Positions 1 through 8,299 of a stretch of 64,000 bases of DNA are shown piece by piece. The notes beneath the pieces were generated by a model that searched no databases, was not told where the DNA came from, and saw only the letters and a program-made list of their open reading frames with translations. Made by a program: the position numbers and the translations under genes. Origin of the DNA: Achromobacter spanius. GTDB lineage: Bacteria; Pseudomonadota; Gammaproteobacteria; Burkholderiales; Burkholderiaceae_B. The stretch's first letter is position 1. Each line of letters starts with the position of its first letter. The DNA lies in contig NZ_CP034689.1 of NCBI RefSeq assembly GCF_003994415.1, positions 4,216,001-4,280,000 of the forward strand. Direction: 5' to 3'.

Positions 1-119
1 ATGCTGGGAAACTGCATTTCCTGCGTGGCCGGAGCGGCATTCTGTGCCTGCGCGACGCTGGCGGCTCCCAGGGTGCATACGGCCGCAAGCAGGCAAGCAG
101 GAACGGAATATTTTTTCAT
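1..119 (-). CDS. N-terminal part of an exported protein, start out of frame
   Basis: The gene runs off the left edge, so only the N-terminus is visible. On the minus strand an ATG at 119-117 has a good ribosome site (AGAGAGG) five to six bases upstream. Read directly, that ATG opens a frame with no recognisable protein. The neighbouring frame gives a textbook Sec signal peptide: a KIFRS basic start, a hydrophobic LLAAVCTLGAASV core, and an AQA cleavage site followed by QNAAPATQ. The two frames join as MKKIFRS if the A6 tract after the ATG were A7. I infer a periplasmic or outer-membrane protein whose start is separated from its body by a one-base homopolymer deficit, from sequencing error or real mutation. 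The function cannot be told from the part seen. Confidence 0.45.
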   Translation of the reverse strand, partial: MKKYSVPACLLAAVCTLGAASVAQAQNAAPATQEMQFPS

Positions 120-307
120 AAAGACCTCTCTCTGGAATGGGCGGGCGCCCCGTCGGGCCAGCATACTGGCAGGCCAGCTTGACGGGGGCCGGCTTATCGT
201 AGCGCCGCCCGCGCCAGCCCGGCGTGCCAAGACGCTACCGGCCGGGCCGCAGATGTTTCTCGTGGTTTCTCAAGGTGACTCGCGCCATTGGGCGCAGGCC
301 ACCAGCG

Positions 308-544
308 CTATCGCTTGGGCGCCGCGCCTGGCCGCGAGGCGCGCAGCGGCGCCAACAAGGACGACAGGCCGTTATGGTCCAGTTCATGCATCAACGCCAG
401 CAAGCGGCCCAGTTCGCCGGGTGGAAACCCCTTGCGCGCAAACCACGCCAGGTACGGGCCAGGCAAATCGGCGATCAGCCGTCCCTTGTACTTGCCGAAC
501 GGCATGTCGCGGGTCACCAACAGATTAAGCAGTTCGGGATCCAT
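308..544 (-). CDS. DUF3820 family small protein
   Basis: This 78-residue protein has the hallmark DUF3820 (COG3530) layout: an early MPFGKYKG motif, then IADLP, then YLAWFARKGFP. The family is small, cytoplasmic and of unknown biochemical role; some members sit beside nuclease-like proteins. The length fits a complete single-domain member. The ATG at 544 is the only sensible start. It is transcribed away from the NlpE-like gene, with about 130 bp between the two starts, so the interval probably holds both promoters. The C-terminus is basic and low-complexity (RASRPGAAPKR). Confidence 0.8.
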   Translation of the reverse strand: MDPELLNLLVTRDMPFGKYKGRLIADLPGPYLAWFARKGFPPGELGRLLALMHELDHNGLSSLLAPLRASRPGAAPKR

Positions 545-678
545 GGCGCGCAGTCTACCTCAGCGCAATACCAGAACCCGGCTGGCGTGCCAGAACCACG
601 CGGCACACCTTACATCCCGTTTCAGCAGCCCCCCATTACTGTCCGTATCGTGAACCCGTTTACCCACAGGAGCTCGCC

Positions 679-1104
679 ATGATGAAAACCACCCTGACCT
701 GCACCCTGAGCCTTGCCCTGCTTGCCGGCTGCGCCCCCTTTGCGTCGCATGATGCGCGCGATACGCCCGCCGACGGCCACACGGCGCGCAATGCGCTGGA
801 CTGGCCGGGCAGCTACGAAGGCACCCTGCCCTGCGCCGATTGCCCTGGCATCAAGACTCGGCTGACATTGATGAAGGGCGACCGCTACGAACGCCAGACC
901 CAGTATCTGGACCGCGAGCCGCAACCCGAAATCGTCACCGGTACGTTCAGTTGGGAGTCCGACGGCAGCACCATCCGGCTGGATGCCTCGGGAGATAGCC
1001 AGCGCTACTTCGTCGCCGAAAACCAGGTGATCATGCTGTACCGCGACGGCACCCGCCCTACCGGTCCGCTGGCCTCTTACTACGTGCTGCGTCGCGCCCA
1101 ATAG
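679..1104 (+). CDS. nlpE: NlpE-like copper-resistance lipoprotein
   Basis: A 141-residue lipoprotein with a signal peptide and lipobox (LLAGC, Cys near residue 18). The mature part carries the NlpE N-terminal signature: a GSYEGTLPCADCPG block with the CxxC pair, followed by beta-rich sequence. NlpE-type proteins are outer-membrane lipoproteins linked to copper tolerance and surface sensing through Cpx in enterobacteria; family members outside enterics keep only the N-terminal domain, as here. The start at 679 is supported by AGGAG six bases upstream; a second Met follows directly. It is a single-gene unit. Confidence 0.85.
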   Translation: MMKTTLTCTLSLALLAGCAPFASHDARDTPADGHTARNALDWPGSYEGTLPCADCPGIKTRLTLMKGDRYERQTQYLDREPQPEIVTGTFSWESDGSTIRLDASGDSQRYFVAENQVIMLYRDGTRPTGPLASYYVLRRAQ

Positions 1105-1236
1105 GGCGTGCCAGGCCGCGCGCGGGGCCGCGCCGGCGTCGCGGTTGCGACTGTTCCGGCCATTGCGTTCCGGCTATTCTTGAGGAAAACCGCGCCGCCC
1201 GTGCCCCCGCCCCGGCGCTTCATCCTCAAGGAAACC

Positions 1237-1974
1237 ATGAAGACCGACCACGAGCTGCTTTCCGCCTTCGCCCCCACCGGCACCCTTCGCGCGTCCATCA
1301 ATCTGGGCAACCCCATCCTGGCAAACGCCGACCCAAGCACCGGCCAGCCCGGCGGCGTGTCCGTGGACCTGGCCACGGAGCTGGCACGGCGCCTGGACGT
1401 GAAGCTGGATCTGGTGGTGTTCAAGTCAGCCGGCGAATCCGTCAACGCGGTGGCCACGGAGCAGGCCGACGTGGGATTTTTTGCCATCGACCCGCTGCGC
1501 GGCGAGCAGATCGCGTTCACCGCCCCCTATGTCGTCATCGAAGGCGCGTACCTGGTGCGCCAGGACTCCCCCGTCACCGCCATGGACCAGGTTGACCGCG
1601 ATGGCGTGCGCGTGGTGGTTGGCAAAGGCAGCGCCTACGACCTTTACCTGACGCGCGAACTCAAGCAGGCCGAGATCTTCCGCGCGCCCACGTCGCCGGC
1701 CGTCGTCGACACTTTCCTGCAGGAAAACCTGGAAGTGGCGGCGGGCGTGAAGCAACAACTTGAAGCCGACGCCGCGCGCCTGGGTGGGTTAAGGCTCCTG
1801 GATGGCCACTTCATGCTGATCCGCCAGGCCATGGGCGTGCCCAAGAGCCGTGGCGACAAGGCCAGCGCCTACCTGGCCGCCTTCGTCGAAGCCATGAAGA
1901 AATCCGGTTTTGTGGCCGAGGCCCTGGCGCGCCACAAGATCCAGGGTGCAGCCGTGGCGCCGGCTCAGGCCTGA
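1237..1974 (+). CDS. Solute-binding protein family 3, apparently without signal peptide
   Basis: A 245-residue protein of the SBP_bac_3 (amino-acid ABC receptor) family: an early GTLRASINLGNP strand, GGVSVDLATELARRLD, and later VGFFAIDPLRGEQIAFTAPYVVIEGAYLV are typical. The ATG at 1237 has AAGGA just upstream. The frame stays open upstream to 1108, but that stretch is basic and proline-rich and does not look like a signal sequence, so the predicted product lacks an export signal. No permease or ATPase gene is adjacent. It may be a cytosolic relative of the family or a receptor needing a partner elsewhere. The family call is firm; the ligand is unknown. Confidence 0.75.
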   Translation: MKTDHELLSAFAPTGTLRASINLGNPILANADPSTGQPGGVSVDLATELARRLDVKLDLVVFKSAGESVNAVATEQADVGFFAIDPLRGEQIAFTAPYVVIEGAYLVRQDSPVTAMDQVDRDGVRVVVGKGSAYDLYLTRELKQAEIFRAPTSPAVVDTFLQENLEVAAGVKQQLEADAARLGGLRLLDGHFMLIRQAMGVPKSRGDKASAYLAAFVEAMKKSGFVAEALARHKIQGAAVAPAQA

Positions 1975-1994
1975 AGCCGGCCACGCGCAAACAA

Positions 1995-2030
1995 AAAGTG
2001 CCGACCGATGACGACATCGGCCGGCACTTT
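1995..2030. terminator. Bidirectional terminator hairpin
   Basis: A 16-bp stem (AAAGTGCCGACCGATG, with its complement at 2015-2030) with one G-T type mismatch and a four-base loop. A-rich sequence lies on one side and TTTGCCTTT on the other. It lies between the convergent binding-protein gene and the FmdB gene and can serve both strands. Confidence 0.85.
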
Positions 2031-2049
2031 GCCTTTCACGCAAACGTCA

Positions 2050-2382
2050 TCAGTGACTGATCATCCAGGGCCTCGCGCCCGCGAATGATTTCGCGCCGTC
2101 GGCGCTGGTGCGCGTCTTTCCCGACGTTCGCCCGCCTCCACAACAACCACAATTAATGCCATGGCCCGACCGCGAACTGCGCGGCTCGTTCGCGCTGCGC
2201 TCATTCACGGCACGCGCGCGGTTCAGGGCGGACGACAGTGCGGAGATTGCCGGCGCCCCGCCGATGATGCGGCCAGATGCGGCGCCGCATTGCGGGCACG
2301 CCGCCGGATCACGCCATTGCGCCAGCGGCCGCAAGGCGGCAAAGTCGCCGCACGCGCCGCAGGAATAGTCATACATGGGCAT
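2050..2382 (-). CDS. fmdB: FmdB family zinc-ribbon protein
   Basis: A 110-residue protein starting MPMYDYSCGACGDF with a second Cys pair (CPQC) near residue 34, the zinc ribbon of the FmdB/CxxC_CXXC_SSSS family. The C-terminal half is low-complexity with another Cys cluster (CGCCGGG). In Methylophilus, FmdB accompanies formamidase and is proposed to regulate or support it. Here it follows the formamidase gene by 11 bp on the same strand, which supports a shared operon and role. It ends at a strong bidirectional hairpin. Confidence 0.85.
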   Translation of the reverse strand: MPMYDYSCGACGDFAALRPLAQWRDPAACPQCGAASGRIIGGAPAISALSSALNRARAVNERSANEPRSSRSGHGINCGCCGGGRTSGKTRTSADGAKSFAGARPWMISH

Positions 2383-2393
2383 TGCAGCGCTCC

Positions 2394-3623
2394 TTAGCGA
2401 TCGCGCGAGAGCGGCATGTCCACCCCGCCCTTGATGTGCTTGACCGGCCCCGACGCCGACGGCTGGATGTCAAAGTCGAAGATCTCGGTGGGCAGCCACA
2501 GCGTGGCGCAGGAATTGGGTATGTCCACCACCCCGCTGATATGGCCCTGCACTGGCGCGCAGCCCAACAAGGAATACGCCTGCGCGCCCGAATAGCCGAA
2601 CTTCTTCAGGTATTCGATGGCGTTCAGGCACGCCTGCCGGTAGGCCACGTTCACGTCCAGGTAGTGCTGCTTGCCTTCTTCGTCCACCGAGATGCCTTCG
2701 AAGATCAGGTAGTCCTTGTAGGCGGGCGTGATGGGGCTGGGCTTGAAGATGGGATTCTTGATGGCGTATTTTTCCATGCCGCCCTTGATGAGCGACACGC
2801 GCATATGCACCCAGCCCGCCATTTCGATGGCGCCGCAAAAGGTGATTTCACCATCGCCCTGCGAGAAGTGCAGATCGCCGACCGACAGGCCGCCACCCTG
2901 CACATACACCGGAAAGAACACGCGGGCCCCGCGCGACAGGTCCTTGATGTCGCAGTTGCCGCCGTGCTCGCGGGGCGGCACCGTACGTGCGCCTTCGGCC
3001 GCTGCTCGATCGCGGTCTGCACCTTGCAAGGCGCCCATGTGAGCCGTCTTGGGCGCGGGCGGATTGGCCAGCGGCGGCACCCGGTTGGGGTTGGTGTCGA
3101 TCAGGGCCTGTTCGCGCCGGTTCCAGGTGTCCAGCAGTTTTTTGTCTGGCAGGCAGCCTATCAGGCCGGGGTGGATCAGCCCCGCGAAGTTCACGCCGGG
3201 AATATGGCGTGACGACGTGAACATGCCGTGGAAATCCCAGATGGATTTTTGCGCGTGCGGGAAATGTTCGGTCAGGAAGCCGCCGCCGTTGTTGCGGCTG
3301 AAGAAGCCATTGAACCCCCACAGGCTGTCGGGCTTGGCGCCGATGTCCAGCAGGTCAACCACCAGCAAGTCGCCGGGTTCCGCGCCTTCCACGCCCACTG
3401 GGCCGGAAAGAAAGTGCACGGTGGAAAGATCTACGTCGCGCACATCATCGGCGCTGTCGTCGTTCTTGATCGCGCCGCCCGTCCAGTCATAGGTTTCCAG
3501 CACGAAGTCATCGCCGGGCTTGACCCAGACGGCCATCGGAATATCCGGATGCCAGCGATTATGGATGTGCTTGTTCTCGTAGGGGGACTGGTCCAGATCG
3601 ACCTTGATGAGGGGTGTGGTCAT
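2394..3623 (-). CDS. fmdA: Formamidase (acetamidase/formamidase family)
   Basis: A 409-residue enzyme, the usual length for FmdA. It hydrolyses formamide (or short amides) to formate and ammonia in the cytoplasm. Visible family blocks are the N-terminal NRWHPDIPM, a central WDFHGMFTSSRHIPGV, HPGLIGCLP, GGNCDIKDLSRG, the QGDGEI segment and a C-terminal LGCAPVQGHISGVVDIPN. No signal peptide is present. The fmdB gene follows at once, so the pair forms a formamide-use operon probably serving nitrogen scavenging. The 235-bp upstream region is shared with the divergent gene at 3860 and contains a short hairpin (3684-3705). Confidence 0.93.
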   Translation of the reverse strand: MTTPLIKVDLDQSPYENKHIHNRWHPDIPMAVWVKPGDDFVLETYDWTGGAIKNDDSADDVRDVDLSTVHFLSGPVGVEGAEPGDLLVVDLLDIGAKPDSLWGFNGFFSRNNGGGFLTEHFPHAQKSIWDFHGMFTSSRHIPGVNFAGLIHPGLIGCLPDKKLLDTWNRREQALIDTNPNRVPPLANPPAPKTAHMGALQGADRDRAAAEGARTVPPREHGGNCDIKDLSRGARVFFPVYVQGGGLSVGDLHFSQGDGEITFCGAIEMAGWVHMRVSLIKGGMEKYAIKNPIFKPSPITPAYKDYLIFEGISVDEEGKQHYLDVNVAYRQACLNAIEYLKKFGYSGAQAYSLLGCAPVQGHISGVVDIPNSCATLWLPTEIFDFDIQPSASGPVKHIKGGVDMPLSRDR

Positions 3624-3859
3624 TCTCTTTCATCTCCAACGTGACGTGTTGATAAAACAGAACTTCAGCCGGATAGGCAGGCGCCCGAATCCATTGCGGT
3701 TCGGGTCTTTTGAATCAGGGAACCGTGGTCGATGGTAGACCCGTTGGCGGGAATCGCCATACTGGTTTTCCATGCAGTGGCAGACGCGCGGCGCGCTTTT
3801 CCCGTGGCCGCCTTTCGCACCAGTTATGATGCATCCCACGCCACACCTGGGTTTTTCGC

Positions 3860-4228
3860 ATGGCAGCAAAGCATCGTCGGCCGCTGGCCGCTTTTTTGAT
3901 TTTGGCGGCCTGCACCGCCGCGCCGGCGCGCGCTGCTGGCGACTGCGTTGCGCGCGTCGACGCGGCAGAGGCCAGTTTGAAGCGCAAGCAAGACGTGCAG
4001 CGCACGCACGAAGCCGCCAACAACCTGGAGCTGAACCGCGCGCTGTGCCAAGGCCGGCTGGACCTGCTGGATGCGCGTTACGCGCTTAGCGATGATTTCG
4101 AGGCGTGCCGCCGCAAGGGAACGGCGTTTCCCGACGCCGTGGTGCGTCGGCTGACCCAGGCATCCGATGAACTTGCCGACATGAAGGCCGCCTGGATCCG
4201 AACCTGCGCCAGGCAGATGCAAGATTGA
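3860..4228 (+). CDS. Hypothetical exported protein
   Basis: A 122-residue protein of unknown family. It begins with a basic MAAKHRRP stretch and a hydrophobic segment ending near ARA-AGD, so it is probably secreted to the periplasm. The mature part is helical and charged, with Cys at CVARV, ALCQG, EACRR and RTCARQ that could form two disulfides. The codon pattern is like its neighbours. It is divergent from fmdA and convergent with the aminotransferase gene. I do not recognise a function. Confidence 0.6.
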   Translation: MAAKHRRPLAAFLILAACTAAPARAAGDCVARVDAAEASLKRKQDVQRTHEAANNLELNRALCQGRLDLLDARYALSDDFEACRRKGTAFPDAVVRRLTQASDELADMKAAWIRTCARQMQD

Positions 4229-4297
4229 AACCCGATGTCTGATGCGCATGCCTGGCGCCGCCACGCCATGGACAGGCGCGGCGGCACCCTGGCCTGA

Positions 4298-5785
4298 TCA
4301 GATGGACATTTCCATCTCGGTGTGTTGCGGAAAGAAGATGGCGCGGCTGGGATCGAAACCGTAACGGGCTTCGAACTGGCTGGCATCGGCCGCCAGCGCC
4401 AAAACCGATTCAAGAATGAAGTCGGCCTTCGCATCCGACAGCAACACGCTGAAATTCAGCCTGACAAAACCCGGCTTTTCAATCTCGCGGCCATCCAGAA
4501 TGGCTTGACGCATTTGCCGCGACTGGGCTGGGTCAATGTCCAGCAACCGATGCACGTACGGCCCCGCACACGCGCAGCCGCCCCGCGCCTGAATGCCGAA
4601 ACGGTCGCTCAGCAGGCGGGTCACCAATTGCTGATGCACGAATCCGCCCTTGCCATTGCGCACGCGGAACGAAAAAATGGGCAGCCGCTTGGCGCTAAGC
4701 GAACCCAGCAATTCCAACTGATCTGAGCCCTGCCACGCGGCCAGCGCGCGCTGCACGAAATGGTCGTTGCGCTGGCGCATGAAATCCGCGCCCAGGGCAT
4801 CCTTCACCAACAAGACCAGCGCGGCGCGAATATCGCCCACCACGTTCGGCGTGCCGGCTTCTTCGCGCGCTTCCAGGCTAGCGCTGTAATCGTGGCTTTC
4901 GGGCGACACGAACTTTACGGTGCCACCGCCCGGCCAGGTCGGCGTGGTGTCGAGCACCGCGTCGCGCCGTACGATCAGCACGCCCGATGCGCCCGGCCCA
5001 CCTATGAACTTGTGCGGTGAAAAAACAAGCGCGTCGATGTGCGCGTCCGCAGCGGGCGACATCTGGATGGGCAGGTAAGGCGCACCGCCCGCGTAGTCCC
5101 ACAGCATTTTCGCGCCCGCCGCCTTGACCTGCCGGGTAATGCCGGCCACGTCCGCCACGATGCCGGTCACGTTGGACGCGGCCGATAAGGCGCAGATCAC
5201 CAGCGTGCCAGCGGGCGCGGTCAGCGCCGCGTCCAATGCAGCCAGGTCGGGGCCGCCTTGCGCGCTTTCAGGCACTTCGACGATGTCCGCGCCGCATTCA
5301 CGCCACGGCAAGATATTCGAGTGATGTTCGTAGGGGCCGATGATGACGCGGACCGGCTTGCCCGCCGCCACCGCCGCATCCACGCCGAACAGGTGCACCA
5401 GGCGGTTGATGCCCGCCGTTGCGCCCGAACCGGCAAAGATCACCGCGTGCGCATCGTTGGCGCCGCAACACCGGGCGATCGCGGCGCGGGCCTCGCGGCG
5501 CAAGCGCGTAATGAAGCCGCCGCAGTAAGACGCTTCGGTGTGCGAATTGGCGTAGTACGGAAGCACCTGTTCCAGGACGAAGCGCTCGACCTGCATCAGG
5601 GCGCGGCCCGATGCAACGTAGTCGGCGTAGACCAGGGGCTTGCGGCCAAAGGGGCCGTCGATAAAGGCGTCTTTGCCGATCAGACCATCGGCAAGCGCGG
5701 CGGCAACATCGCCGGTGTTCAGGCTGTCTTGAAACTGCTGCAACGGTCCTGCGGTGCCGGAGGCCGTGGCGGTAAGCGTAGTCAT
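4298..5785 (-). CDS. Class V aminotransferase, cysteine-desulfurase-like
   Basis: A 495-residue PLP enzyme of the class V family. Clear blocks are YADYVASGRAL near the start, NSHTEASYCGG, FAGSGATAGINRL, PYEHHSNILPWRE, the PLP-lysine segment SPHKFIGGPG, and the Cys loop GGCACAGPYVHRLL that resembles SufS/CsdA. It is about 90 residues longer than SufS, with an extended C-terminus. No suf or isc partner is adjacent, so it may act on a cysteine-like or other amino acid rather than in cluster assembly. I chose ATG 5785 because GGAAG lies upstream; the frame stays open further. A divergent Lrp regulator suggests amino-acid-responsive control. Confidence 0.85.
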   Translation of the reverse strand: MTTLTATASGTAGPLQQFQDSLNTGDVAAALADGLIGKDAFIDGPFGRKPLVYADYVASGRALMQVERFVLEQVLPYYANSHTEASYCGGFITRLRREARAAIARCCGANDAHAVIFAGSGATAGINRLVHLFGVDAAVAAGKPVRVIIGPYEHHSNILPWRECGADIVEVPESAQGGPDLAALDAALTAPAGTLVICALSAASNVTGIVADVAGITRQVKAAGAKMLWDYAGGAPYLPIQMSPAADAHIDALVFSPHKFIGGPGASGVLIVRRDAVLDTTPTWPGGGTVKFVSPESHDYSASLEAREEAGTPNVVGDIRAALVLLVKDALGADFMRQRNDHFVQRALAAWQGSDQLELLGSLSAKRLPIFSFRVRNGKGGFVHQQLVTRLLSDRFGIQARGGCACAGPYVHRLLDIDPAQSRQMRQAILDGREIEKPGFVRLNFSVLLSDAKADFILESVLALAADASQFEARYGFDPSRAIFFPQHTEMEMSI

Positions 5786-5877
5786 GATGGTCTTCCAATT
5801 GATCCGAAATATCATACGATGGAAGCCGACAACAAACATCACCGTAATTTTGCGTAAATCTGCTGAAAGTGAGTCAT
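5786..5877. promoter_or_regulatory. Divergent control region, aminotransferase / Lrp
   Basis: This 92-bp gap between two divergent starts is AT-rich compared with its surroundings (around GATCCGAAATATCATACGAT and CGTAATTTTGCGTAAAT). Lrp/AsnC regulators commonly bind such AT-rich intergenic DNA to control the divergent target and themselves. No exact operator was assigned; the role is inferred from geometry. Confidence 0.5.
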
Positions 5878-6363
5878 ATGAACGATAGGCTTGAAAAAAT
5901 AGACAAACTTGATCTAAGCATCATCTCTTGTCTGCAAAAAGACGGCTCGCTGTCGCAGCGCGAGCTGGCCGATCGGGTGGGCCTTTCCCAGAATGCGTGC
6001 TGGCGTCGGCTTCAGCGCCTGAATGCCTGTGGCATCATTCGCGGCACCCGTGCCGAAGTCAGCCTGGTGGCGTTGGGGCTGGACCTGACCGTGTTCGTGA
6101 TGATCCGCACCAGCCACCACGCCAAAGCCTGGGCCGACGGTTTCCGCCAGCACGTTGAGCGCCTGCCTGAAGTGACGGAGTTCTATCGCATCGGCGGCGA
6201 CTGGGATTACCTGATCAAGGTGGTCTGCCGAGGCATGGCCGGCTACGACCGCTTCTATCAAAAGCTGATCACCGATTTTGAACTGTCGACCGTGACGGGT
6301 TTCTTCAGCATGGAAGCTATTATCGAAAATCGTCCGCCAGATCTTCGCCTGCTGGAAAGCTGA
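5878..6363 (+). CDS. Lrp/AsnC family transcriptional regulator
   Basis: A 161-residue regulator. Residues 10-60 form the winged helix-turn-helix (DLSIISCLQKDGSLSQRELA, then LSQNACWRRLQRL). The rest is the RAM ligand-binding domain, with PEVTEFYRIGGDWDYLIKV as the core. Lrp-type proteins form octamers that sense amino acids. I chose ATG 5878 because AAAGTGAG sits just upstream; a GTG three codons earlier (5869) is possible. It is divergent from the class V aminotransferase, its probable target. Confidence 0.93.
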   Translation: MNDRLEKIDKLDLSIISCLQKDGSLSQRELADRVGLSQNACWRRLQRLNACGIIRGTRAEVSLVALGLDLTVFVMIRTSHHAKAWADGFRQHVERLPEVTEFYRIGGDWDYLIKVVCRGMAGYDRFYQKLITDFELSTVTGFFSMEAIIENRPPDLRLLES

Positions 6364-6430
6364 GGCGGGAACTTTCACGTACGATGCGGTTCGAACGCCC
6401 ATGCTGCGCCTCGATGGCGGCCCTTGTATC

Positions 6431-6471
6431 GACAGCCCTCATGTCTGCAGCCCTCGTGTCTGTGGCCCTTA
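6431..6471. repeat. Three imperfect GTCTG-CAGCCCT repeats
   Basis: Between the Lrp gene and the ABC-F gene, three degenerate copies of a unit close to GTCTGCAGCCCTCGT lie head to tail. The rest of the 247-bp gap shows nothing I can assign. Confidence 0.4.
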
Positions 6472-6610
6472 ACGCGGCACCCTTAGAGCGTTGCCCCCCC
6501 TGGAGACCCCCAAGACCATGATTCTTTAAGCCCTCCTGCTGATTCCCCTTTGCCCCGCAGCCCCCTGGCGTCCGGCGCGCAAAGCGTTTCATTATTTCGG
6601 AGAGCTATTC

Positions 6611-8299
6611 ATGGCCCGGTCATCCAGCGCGCCGCCCCCGGCGCATTCTTCTACACAATCCGCGCCCCTCTTTCTTGCTTTGCAGCATGTCAGCCTGGCC
6701 CTGCCCGACGGCCGCATGCTGTTTGATGACCTCAGCCACGACTTCACCACCGCGCGCCATGGCGTCATCGGCCGAAATGGCGCGGGCAAGTCGCTGCTAT
6801 TGCAGGTCATGTTGGGCGCGCAGCCCGCACAGTCGGGCCATGTCGTGCGCCATGGCCACCTGGCTTACGTGGCGCAGACGCTCGCCTACCCCGTCCGCGC
6901 CACCCTGGCCGACGTCGCGGGCTTAGGCCCCGTGTTCCGGGCCTTGTCCCATATCGAAGCCGGCAGTACCGATCGAGCGGACTTTGATTTGGCCGAAGGC
7001 CATTGGCGAATCCATCAGGACTGGGCGCGCATGCTTGCCGATGCCAGGCTGCCGGACTGGCCGCCCATGCATCCCGCCCGCGCGGCCAGCGGCGGCGAAT
7101 TGACTCGCTTGGCGCTGGCGGGCGCCTTCCAGCAACACGCCGACGGCCTGTTGCTGGACGAGCCCACCAACCATCTGGACGCCCGTGCGCGCGATTGGCT
7201 GACCCAGAAAATCCACGCATGGCGCGGCGCGTTGATCGTCGTCAGCCACGACCGCCACCTGCTGGAAGCTATGGACAACATTGTCGAACTGGCGCGCGGC
7301 ACGCTGAGCGGCCATGCTGGCAACTACAGCGCCTGGCGCGCCCAACGCGACAGGCAGAACGCAGCCGCCGACGCCGTCCTGGCGCATGCCCGTCACGAGC
7401 GCGCCGCCGGCCTGCGGGTGCTGCGACAACAGCACGATGCGCAGCAGCACCGCAGCGCGCGCAACAGCCGCAACGCCCGCGGGGCCAATCAGGCACCCGT
7501 TTTGCTTGGCGGCAAGAAGGCCAGCGCACAAGCCCACGCGGGACGTGATCGCTTGCGCCGTGAGCAAGCTGCCGCCACCTTGGAAGAGGCTGTCAGGCTG
7601 GCCGCGTCGCAAGCGCCCGCCACGGCAGGCACGGTATTGGCCTTGCCAGACACCACCGTGCCCGGTGGGCGGCGCGTCCTGCATCTGGAAGCCGCCCGGC
7701 CCCCTTGGCCGCCCCACGCGCAACCGCTGACCTTGACCCTGGACGGCCCATTCCGGCTGGCGGTCCAAGGGCCTAACGGCTGTGGAAAAAGTACCTTGCT
7801 GGCGATGCTGGCGGGCGATCTTTCCCCGCGCTCAGGCCGCTGCGATGTGCGCGTGCCCACCGCGATGCTGGGCCAAGGCGCGGACGCGTTGGCGACGAAG
7901 GCGTCGATCTTGGAAACCTTGGAAACGTGCGGCTCGACACTGTCCCAGGGCGAACTGCGCAGCCGGCTGGCGCTGCTGGGTCTGGGTCCCGCCCAGGTCC
8001 AGGCGCCCGCCACCACCCTGAGCGGCGGCGAACGCGTCAAGGGCGCGCTTGCTTGCGCGCTATGGCGCAGGCAACCCGCGCAATTGCTGCTGTTAGACGA
8101 GCCCACCAACCATCTGGACATGGCATCGGCGCAAGCGTTGGAAGATGCGCTGGCGCAATATCCCGGCGCCCTGGTGGTGGTCTCTCACGATGCGACATTC
8201 CTGGAGCGGATCAGTCCCACGCATTGCTTGGCCTGCACCGACGACGGCGCCTGGTCACTGTGGGAAGGCGGACCCACGGCGCGGCGCTTAATGCACTGA
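6611..8299 (+). CDS. ABC-F family ATPase
   Basis: A 562-residue soluble protein with two ABC ATPase domains and no membrane segment, the ABC-F layout. Domain 1 has Walker A GRNGAGKS (about residue 56), signature SGGELTRLAL and Walker B LLLDEPTNHLD. Domain 2 has GPNGCGKST (about residue 389), LSGGERVKGAL and LLLLDEPTNHLD. A basic helical linker of about 100 residues rich in Arg/His/Gln joins them. ABC-F proteins act on ribosomes, in translation tuning or antibiotic protection. The second domain's D-loop and H-loop (VVSHDATFL) are intact, so it should be active. Its 3' end overlaps the convergent methyltransferase gene by 12 bp. The exact subfamily is unclear. Confidence 0.88.
   Translation: MARSSSAPPPAHSSTQSAPLFLALQHVSLALPDGRMLFDDLSHDFTTARHGVIGRNGAGKSLLLQVMLGAQPAQSGHVVRHGHLAYVAQTLAYPVRATLADVAGLGPVFRALSHIEAGSTDRADFDLAEGHWRIHQDWARMLADARLPDWPPMHPARAASGGELTRLALAGAFQQHADGLLLDEPTNHLDARARDWLTQKIHAWRGALIVVSHDRHLLEAMDNIVELARGTLSGHAGNYSAWRAQRDRQNAAADAVLAHARHERAAGLRVLRQQHDAQQHRSARNSRNARGANQAPVLLGGKKASAQAHAGRDRLRREQAAATLEEAVRLAASQAPATAGTVLALPDTTVPGGRRVLHLEAARPPWPPHAQPLTLTLDGPFRLAVQGPNGCGKSTLLAMLAGDLSPRSGRCDVRVPTAMLGQGADALATKASILETLETCGSTLSQGELRSRLALLGLGPAQVQAPATTLSGGERVKGALACALWRRQPAQLLLLDEPTNHLDMASAQALEDALAQYPGALVVVSHDATFLERISPTHCLACTDDGAWSLWEGGPTARRLMH

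Noticed and set aside
3684..3705. Terminator upstream of fmdA
   Set aside because: The hairpin has a T-rich tail only on the plus strand, where no gene precedes it; on the minus strand, in the fmdA leader, there is no U-tract.
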